DNA of 24,639 nucleotides from JANWLD01 sp036278875 (GTDB taxonomy: Bacteria > Patescibacteriota > Saccharimonadia > Saccharimonadales > 2-12-FULL-41-12). How positions within the stretch are numbered: the first letter of the stretch is position 1; the number at the start of each line of letters is the position of its first letter. The position numbers were made by a program, and so were the translations under genes. Below, piece by piece: positions 20,680-24,639 of this stretch. The stretch is from assembly GCA_036278875.1 (NCBI GenBank), contig DASUKF010000007.1, positions 1 through 24,639 of the forward strand. The letters run 5' to 3'. The notes under the pieces were generated by a model. That model was not told the DNA's origin. It saw only the letters and a list, made by a program, of their open reading frames with translations, and searched no databases.

Positions 20680-20967
20680 TTAAGATAAGGCAAAGCCGAG
20701 CGATATAACTCCAACAATAAACAAAATAAGTATAATGGAAAAGGCTATAAGAATTAATCTTAGAATATTTCTCAAAGCGGGATTATCTTTTCCTTTGTAA
20801 ACGGTTAAAGCACTTATAACTCCAAGTATTATCAGCAAGATCATTGCAACCACACAAATGGCCAGGTTTATATTGCCTATCTTATAAAAGAAAAAGATTA
20901 TTCCCGCACCTAAAAATGAAAAGAACGATAAAAAGCCTATTGGATTTACTGAGTATTCTTTATTCAT
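20680..20967 (-). CDS. Small membrane protein, three TM segments
   Basis: 95 residues with hydrophobic helices at about 10-28, 33-55 and 68-93. No family recognised. The stop is 6 bp from the 3' end of the convergent tRNA-Pro(CGG). The start is supported by TGA-TATATT (complement of 20974-20982) located 6 bp before the ATG, and no Shine-Dalgarno is present, so it is another predicted leaderless gene. Confidence 0.72.
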   Translation of the reverse strand: MNKEYSVNPIGFLSFFSFLGAGIIFFFYKIGNINLAICVVAMILLIILGVISALTVYKGKDNPALRNILRLILIAFSIILILFIVGVISLGFALS

Positions 20968-20973
20968 AAGTTC

Positions 20974-20982
20974 AATATATCA
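20974..20982 (-). promoter_or_regulatory. Extended -10 promoter of the 95-residue membrane protein
   Basis: On the minus strand TGA-TATATT (20982-20974), 6 bp before the ATG at 20967. Confidence 0.5.
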
Positions 20983-21034
20983 TTATTCTTATAATTGCTA
21001 TGCTGGTCCATATACCTTAAATATCTGCCCAAAC

Positions 21035-21064
21035 AAAAAACGCGCCATTTGCTGGCGCGTTTTT
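21035..21064 (-). terminator. Bidirectional terminator after tRNA-Pro(TGG)
   Basis: ACGCGCCA (21040-21047) and TGGCGCGT (21053-21060) form a GC-rich 8 bp stem with loop TTTGC, flanked by six A on the left and five T on the right. In the minus direction it terminates tRNA-Pro(TGG). Confidence 0.85.
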
Positions 21065-21092
21065 GACGTTTGATCGGAAGATAATTCCGATG

Positions 21093-21169
21093 TGGTCGGG
21101 GATGCCGGACTCGAACCGGCGACCTCGCGCTCCCAAAGCGCGCGCGCTAGCCAACTGCGCCAATCCCCG
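21093..21169 (-). tRNA. tRNA-Pro(TGG)
   Basis: On the minus strand: acceptor CGGGGAT/ATCCCCG, D-arm GCGC/GCGC, anticodon stem CGCGC/GCGCG around TTTGGGA (anticodon TGG), T-arm GCCGG-TTCGAGT-CCGGC, discriminator A, encoded CCA. Confidence 0.96.
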
Positions 21170-21181
21170 AAGGCTAAAACA

Positions 21182-21196
21182 GAGGTTATTCTAACA
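21182..21196 (-). promoter_or_regulatory. tRNA-Pro(TGG) promoter with TCTGTT motif
   Basis: On the minus strand TGT-TAGAAT (21196-21188), then AACC and TCTGTTTT. Same spacing as at tRNA-Gly, -His and -Arg(TCG). Lies just downstream of rny on the same strand. Confidence 0.6.
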
Positions 21197-21247
21197 GATA
21201 AACACTCTTCTTTCTAGCTTAGGTAGGCAGCAGCCTGGCCGGCAAAA

Positions 21248-22762
21248 TTATTTGGCGAATTCGATTGCGCGGGTTTCGCGTATCACGTTGATTTTTACGG
21301 TACCCGGATACTGCATGGTCGATTCAATCTTATTAGCGATATCTCGTGCCAGTTTGATAGAACCCAGGTCGTCCAGGTCGGTCGGTTTGACGAAGACACG
21401 GACTTCGCGGCCGGCGCTGATAGCGTAAGCCTTCTCCACGCCCTTGAAACCGGTAGCAACGTTTTCCAAATCTTTCATGCGCTCAGAGAAGTTCTCGGCG
21501 CTGATATTGCGGGCACCCGGACGGGCGGCGCTGATGGCATCGACTACACGTACAACCAGTGCTTCCGGCGTAGTGGCTTCCATATCGTCGTGGTGTGCTT
21601 CCGCCGCATGCGCGACTTTTTCATCCACGCCGTACTTGCGAGCGATCTCGCCGGTGATATGGTGGTGCTTGCCTTCTATCTTGTGCGTAAGAGCCTTCCC
21701 CATGTCATGGATAAGCGCGGCATATTTGGCCGTCTTTACGTCAGCACCTATCTGCTCGGCCAGTACACCGGCCATGTGAGCCATCTCGGTAGAGTGCTTC
21801 AGCACGTTCTGGCCGTAGCTGGTCCTGAACTTCAGCTCGCCCAGATACTGCAGGATTTCCTTCGGTATACCGATTATGCCTACTTCGCGGGCGGCGTCTT
21901 CGCCGGCGCGCATGACATCTTTCTGGACCTGCTTCTGAGCCTTGGCAACGACTTCTTCTATACGTCCCGGGTGGACACGTCCGTCCTTGAGCAGCATCTC
22001 CATAGCGACCCGGGCAACCTCGCGGCGCACAGGATCGAACGAGCTCAGGATAATCATGCCCGGCGTATCATCCACCATGATATCCACGCCGGTTGCTCTC
22101 TGCAGCGCCTGGATATTGCGGCCTTCCTTGCCTATGATGCGGCCTTTCATCTCTTCGTCTTCCAGTTTGACCGAAGTGACGGTCCTTTCCGCGGTAACTT
22201 CACTGGCCATACGTTCCATGGTCTGCACCAATATGGCACCGGCCTTTTCCTCGGCCAAATCCTTGGCGTCGTTCTGCAGTTTGTTTATCAGGCCGAGCAA
22301 GTCGTTCTTGATATCCCGCTCGGTCATAGCCAGGAGTTTTTCCGATGCCTCAGTCTTGGTCAGCTTGGCTATCTTTTCCAGCTTTTCCTGCTGTTTACCC
22401 CGGATTTTACGGATTTCATCCTTGAGTTCTTCCAGCTCGGATTCGCCCTTGCGCAAAGACTCGGACCTTTTATCCAGAGTGTCCAGCTTTTTGTCCAAAG
22501 TTTCCTCGCGGTCTAAAAGACGCTTTTCAATATCTTTGAATTCTTTTCGCCTGGCCTGGTCTTCCTTGCGCGCGTTCTCGGCCAGCTCCTGAGCCTCTTC
22601 CCTAGCCTTGCTTACCATTTTTTCAGCCTCTTGCTTGGCTTTTTTCAGTTCCCTTTGCGCCTTCTCGTCCGCCTGGCTTAATCTTTGTTTGTTTACTGCC
22701 ACGGAAGCCCCGAATCCAAGGCCAATTCCAACCAGGGCCAATACTATAGTTATTGGATCCAT
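21248..22762 (-). CDS. rny: Ribonuclease Y
   Basis: Membrane-anchored endoribonuclease that initiates mRNA decay. In 504 residues: TM helix 4-22, a long charged coiled coil about 25-170, KH domain with GRIIGKEGRN (207-216), and HD domain with LKHSTE and the metal-binding IHDMGKAL (His352-Asp353). The C-terminus AYAISAGREVRVFV...KINVIRETRAIEFAK is typical. Full length. Start supported by AAAGGA about 10 nt upstream of the ATG, so this gene is leadered. It is the only ribonuclease here and probably helps set mRNA turnover. Confidence 0.97.
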   Translation of the reverse strand: MDPITIVLALVGIGLGFGASVAVNKQRLSQADEKAQRELKKAKQEAEKMVSKAREEAQELAENARKEDQARRKEFKDIEKRLLDREETLDKKLDTLDKRSESLRKGESELEELKDEIRKIRGKQQEKLEKIAKLTKTEASEKLLAMTERDIKNDLLGLINKLQNDAKDLAEEKAGAILVQTMERMASEVTAERTVTSVKLEDEEMKGRIIGKEGRNIQALQRATGVDIMVDDTPGMIILSSFDPVRREVARVAMEMLLKDGRVHPGRIEEVVAKAQKQVQKDVMRAGEDAAREVGIIGIPKEILQYLGELKFRTSYGQNVLKHSTEMAHMAGVLAEQIGADVKTAKYAALIHDMGKALTHKIEGKHHHITGEIARKYGVDEKVAHAAEAHHDDMEATTPEALVVRVVDAISAARPGARNISAENFSERMKDLENVATGFKGVEKAYAISAGREVRVFVKPTDLDDLGSIKLARDIANKIESTMQYPGTVKINVIRETRAIEFAK

Positions 22763-22971
22763 AACATTAATGTCCTTTCTATCGTTGTCAGTGAGAAAAT
22801 CAGAGCAAAACTTCCGGCATCACTATCACTTCATTAGCCTAAGGTTTAAGCAAAGGTTCCCCAAAACTGCTTATATCGATGTTATTAGAGTTAATTCTAG
22901 TCCGTTAGAAACTGTCTTTTAACAACAATTCTACGCTGGCTATTATAAAACCAATCCGCCGAAACTGGAAA
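22763..22971 (-). promoter_or_regulatory. rny upstream region with putative long 5' leader
   Basis: This gene-free 209 bp lies between tsaB and rny. On the minus strand TTCCAG, 17 bp, TATAAT (22948-22943) is the best promoter, giving a leader of about 170 nt. AAAGGA lies about 10 nt before the ATG. I saw no terminator for tsaB and no convincing long stem; transcription from tsaE-tsaB may read through. Confidence 0.35.
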
Positions 22972-23361
22972 TTATTTTTTCGGTTTTGTAGTTTTTGGCT
23001 CCGAGCCGTAATCCGGCAGAGCCGTCCGGCCGTCCGGTTCGGATTTTAAAAGTTTTAAGCCGCTTTTTATCCATTGCTCGCCGCCGGACGCGGCTATGGG
23101 TATATCAAGCTCGCCGGCAATAACATTGGCAACACTAAAACCTATCCTTAGCCCGGTAAAGCTACCCGGTCCTTTATAAATGACTACGCCGGTAAGGCTT
23201 GAGTAGTCCGTGTCCTGTTCCCTAAACAGTTCGTCTATTTTCTTGTGTATGTCCGAGGAAAGTTTCCTGTCGGCAAGCCACTTCAGATAAGACTTCTCTT
23301 CTGTGCCTTTAAACAACCCCAGTTCGGCATACGGATTATCGGTCCTAATGGTCAATATCAC
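22972..23361 (-). CDS. tsaB: TsaB-like t6A biosynthesis protein, short form
   Basis: About 129 residues from a GTG whose GTGA overlaps the tsaE stop, with a strong AGGGGAG 4-5 nt upstream. The N-terminal lobe is recognisable: MILTIRTDNPYAELGLF, the hallmark YKGPGSFTGLRIGFSVANVIAG, then IPIAASGGEQW. TsaB normally has about 220-230 residues; here the C-terminal lobe is missing and replaced by a short Lys/Pro/Thr-rich tail (PKTTKPKK). TsaB is the non-catalytic partner of TsaD in threonylcarbamoyl-adenosine tRNA modification. The shortened form could still dimerise with TsaD through its N-lobe, as is known for the family interface. A frame that starts further upstream (23469) is not used because it overlaps tsaE. 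Confidence 0.85.
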   Translation of the reverse strand: MILTIRTDNPYAELGLFKGTEEKSYLKWLADRKLSSDIHKKIDELFREQDTDYSSLTGVVIYKGPGSFTGLRIGFSVANVIAGELDIPIAASGGEQWIKSGLKLLKSEPDGRTALPDYGSEPKTTKPKK

Positions 23362-23789
23362 TGTGCTCCCCTGTATGAAATCTTTATCCTGCGCTTGTCG
23401 TCTTTTTGCGGTATAAGTTCGATGATAATCCTTTTTTCGGGCAGGACTTCCCCGGTCGCGCCAGCCCACTCTACTGCGGTCACCGAATCCTTTTCATCCA
23501 ATGCGTCTTTTATTTCGTGCTTGATGAGTCCCGGGTCGCTTAAACGGTAAAGATCGAAATGATTTAGCCTCAACCGTCCGTCATAAGTATTTTTCAGTAC
23601 GAAGGAAGGGCTGGATACCGGGTCTTTGCTGCCAAGTCCTTTGGCCAGGCCTTTGACGAAAGTCGTTTTACCAGAACCCAGGTCGCCGACCAGTTCGATT
23701 AATTCGCCGCCTTTCAACTGCCGCGCCAGCTTATCCGCTATCTGAAGCGTGGATATTTCATCCGGTGATGTTACGACAAGTTCATGCAT
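23358..23789 (-). CDS. tsaE: tRNA threonylcarbamoyladenosine biosynthesis ATPase TsaE
   Basis: Small P-loop ATPase that supports the TsaB-TsaD complex in making t6A37 of ANN-decoding tRNAs. In 143 residues: Walker A GDLGSGKT (35-42), SSPSFVLKNTY, the HFDLYRL motif and TAVEWAGATGEVLPE. Length is normal. A TATAAT box lies 10 bp before the ATG, so the leader is at most about 3 nt. It overlaps tsaB by 4 bp and heads that two-gene unit; it is divergent from the PRC-barrel gene. Confidence 0.95.
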   Translation of the reverse strand: MHELVVTSPDEISTLQIADKLARQLKGGELIELVGDLGSGKTTFVKGLAKGLGSKDPVSSPSFVLKNTYDGRLRLNHFDLYRLSDPGLIKHEIKDALDEKDSVTAVEWAGATGEVLPEKRIIIELIPQKDDKRRIKISYRGAQ

Positions 23790-23799
23790 ACCTACTATG

Positions 23800-23805
23800 A
23801 TTATA
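23800..23805 (-). promoter_or_regulatory. tsaE -10 element
   Basis: On the minus strand TATAAT (23805-23800), 10 bp from the ATG; no clear -35. Confidence 0.4.
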
Positions 23806-23850
23806 ATTTCGTGAGGCTATTTTTCCATAAGCATTAAACAGCCGGGATAG

Positions 23851-23856
23851 TATACT
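23851..23856 (+). promoter_or_regulatory. -10 element of the PRC-barrel gene
   Basis: TATACT (23851-23856), 6 bp before the ATG at 23863. Predicted leaderless; no clear -35. Confidence 0.45.
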
Positions 23857-23862
23857 AAAAAT

Positions 23863-24390
23863 ATGCTAAAGCTTAGTGAAGCCATCATAGATATACCGGT
23901 CCTTTCGCTCCGCGCCGGCAACCAAGTAGGTACGGCAACTGAGCTGATTATCAACCCGAATAATCTGAAGATAGAAGGCTGGTACGTTCATGACAGGTTC
24001 GGTAGCAAGAAATTGATTTTGCTCAGTTCCGACGTCCGCGAACTGTCATCCCGCGGTCTCATCATCAATGACCAGGAGGTACTTTCCGAAACAGAAGAAC
24101 TGGTGCGGTTAAAGCCGATAATAGAAATAGGCTTCATCCTCATAGGGAAACAAGTCGTAAGCCAGAGCGGCAGGAAGTATGGCAAGGTGACGGACTTCGC
24201 CGCCGAAACGGAAAGCCTACTGATAAAGAAAATCTACGCCGGCCAGTCTATAATCAAGAATCTGACAGGCGGCAGTACCAGCATAGACCGTACACAAGTA
24301 ATAGAGATAACCAATACCAAAATAATTATCGAGGATCCTACTGAAAAAGCCAGCGAGAGAGCGGTTGCGGCAAGCCCCGTGAATTCATAG
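23863..24390 (+). CDS. PRC-barrel domain protein, two repeats
   Basis: 175 residues made of two PRC-barrel-like units, about 1-80 (IDIPVLSLRAGNQVGTATELIINPNNLKIEGWYV) and 95-165 (GKQVVSQSGRKYGKVTDFAAETESLLIKKIYAG). Each has the typical G-x-V/T-x-D/E-x-x-I/F... beta pattern. PRC-barrels occur in RimM and in photosynthetic and archaeal proteins and often mediate RNA or protein contacts. Exact role unknown. The C-terminus is a flexible tail. The gene is divergent from tsaE and overlaps recX by 6 bp at its 3' end. Confidence 0.82.
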   Translation: MLKLSEAIIDIPVLSLRAGNQVGTATELIINPNNLKIEGWYVHDRFGSKKLILLSSDVRELSSRGLIINDQEVLSETEELVRLKPIIEIGFILIGKQVVSQSGRKYGKVTDFAAETESLLIKKIYAGQSIIKNLTGGSTSIDRTQVIEITNTKIIIEDPTEKASERAVAASPVNS

Positions 24391-24639
24391 CGGCTCTTCC
24401 GAGAGGGCGGATTTTATGTCGGAATAGTTGAAGCCCTGCCGGGCAAGATATTGCATGAGTTTCTGTTTGTCCTGATAGCGTGTTTGTCCCGATTTTTTGG
24501 CAATAAGTTCTTTTAAGACTTCTCGTTCGTCCGCCGGTTCGCTATCCATAACAGCGGATATTATCTCATCGCTTATTCTCTTCTGCCGCAGTTCCAAAAC
24601 CAGCTTCCTGCGGCTGGTCGGTTTTAGAAGCCGGCGGTT
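24385..24639 (-). CDS. recX: RecX-family regulatory protein (partial, 5' end off window)
   Basis: The C-terminal part (85 codons including stop) reads in from the right edge. Helical repeats match RecX: KPTSRRKLVLELRQKRISDE, then VLKELIAKKSG, then DKQKLMQYLARQGFNYSDIKSAL. RecX proteins modulate RecA filaments. The start is outside the window; a TTG at 24597 is internal, since the frame and the family pattern continue to the edge. It overlaps the convergent PRC-barrel gene by 6 bp. Confidence 0.85.
   Translation of the reverse strand, partial: NRRLLKPTSRRKLVLELRQKRISDEIISAVMDSEPADEREVLKELIAKKSGQTRYQDKQKLMQYLARQGFNYSDIKSALSEEPL

Noticed and set aside
21590..22516. Long plus-strand open frame (308 codons)
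   Set aside because: Lies antisense within rny, whose coiled-coil codon pattern produces a false open frame on the other strand.
12883..23360. Recoded UGA (as glycine) typical of some CPR lineages
   Set aside because: aspC, tsaE and recX end at TGA at the expected family positions, so TGA is a stop here.
1..24639. CRISPR arrays, insertion sequences or prophage genes
   Set aside because: No regularly spaced direct repeats, transposase or phage motifs were seen; tRNA genes here are not flanked by integrases.

Overview
This window looks like a piece of a small, compact bacterial chromosome, most likely a Patescibacteria (CPR) lineage and possibly Saccharibacteria-like. That placement is inferred from gene style: short intergenic gaps, 3' ends of convergent genes overlapping by 4-11 bp, an archaeal-type PEP carboxylase, a truncated TsaB, membrane-anchored Clp-like ATPase, RNase Y, single dispersed tRNA genes with encoded CCA, and many small membrane proteins of unknown function. 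TGA is used as a normal stop (aspC, tsaE, recX), so the UGA-glycine code of Absconditabacteria/Gracilibacteria does not apply. No mobile element, CRISPR array, rRNA or integrase was found.

Layout. 1-1000: tail of an unknown gene, tRNA-Lys with promoter and terminator, and a possible Cys-His-Asp protein. 1026-3299: folate genes (5-formyl-THF cyclo-ligase facing folC) and a membrane protein. 3362-6209: tRNA-Arg(TCG), an HTH-DUF3467 protein divergent from murB, and two acidic hypothetical genes. 6311-10521: glyA, an HTH-MurA fusion, and glutamate dehydrogenase. 10555-15712: tRNA-Gly preceded by a structured RNA, IMPase-family phosphatase, tRNA-Arg(TCT), aspC-ppcA-HAD-NUDIX, and tRNA-His. 15837-20568: small membrane protein, second NUDIX, a minus-strand operon of membrane protein, Clp-like AAA+ and DGK1/SEC59-type kinase, and a Cys-rich anchored protein. 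20597-24639: two tRNA-Pro genes in opposite orientation, a small membrane protein, rny, tsaE-tsaB, a PRC-barrel protein and the 3' part of recX.

Functional themes. Peptidoglycan precursor synthesis (MurA, MurB) and one-carbon metabolism (GlyA, MTHFS, FolC) are retained. PEP carboxylase, aspartate aminotransferase and glutamate dehydrogenase together could make aspartate from PEP, bicarbonate and ammonium without a TCA cycle. RNA functions include RNase Y and the t6A genes tsaB/tsaE.

The most notable pattern is transcriptional. Most genes that begin a transcription unit have a -10 element, often extended TGN, placed 6-9 bp before the start codon with no Shine-Dalgarno sequence, so their mRNAs should be leaderless. 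Internal operon genes and a few leadered genes carry clear Shine-Dalgarno sequences. In addition, five of seven tRNA promoters share a TCTGTT-like hexamer at a fixed distance (4 bp) after the -10 box. All promoter calls are by eye and have not been scored.
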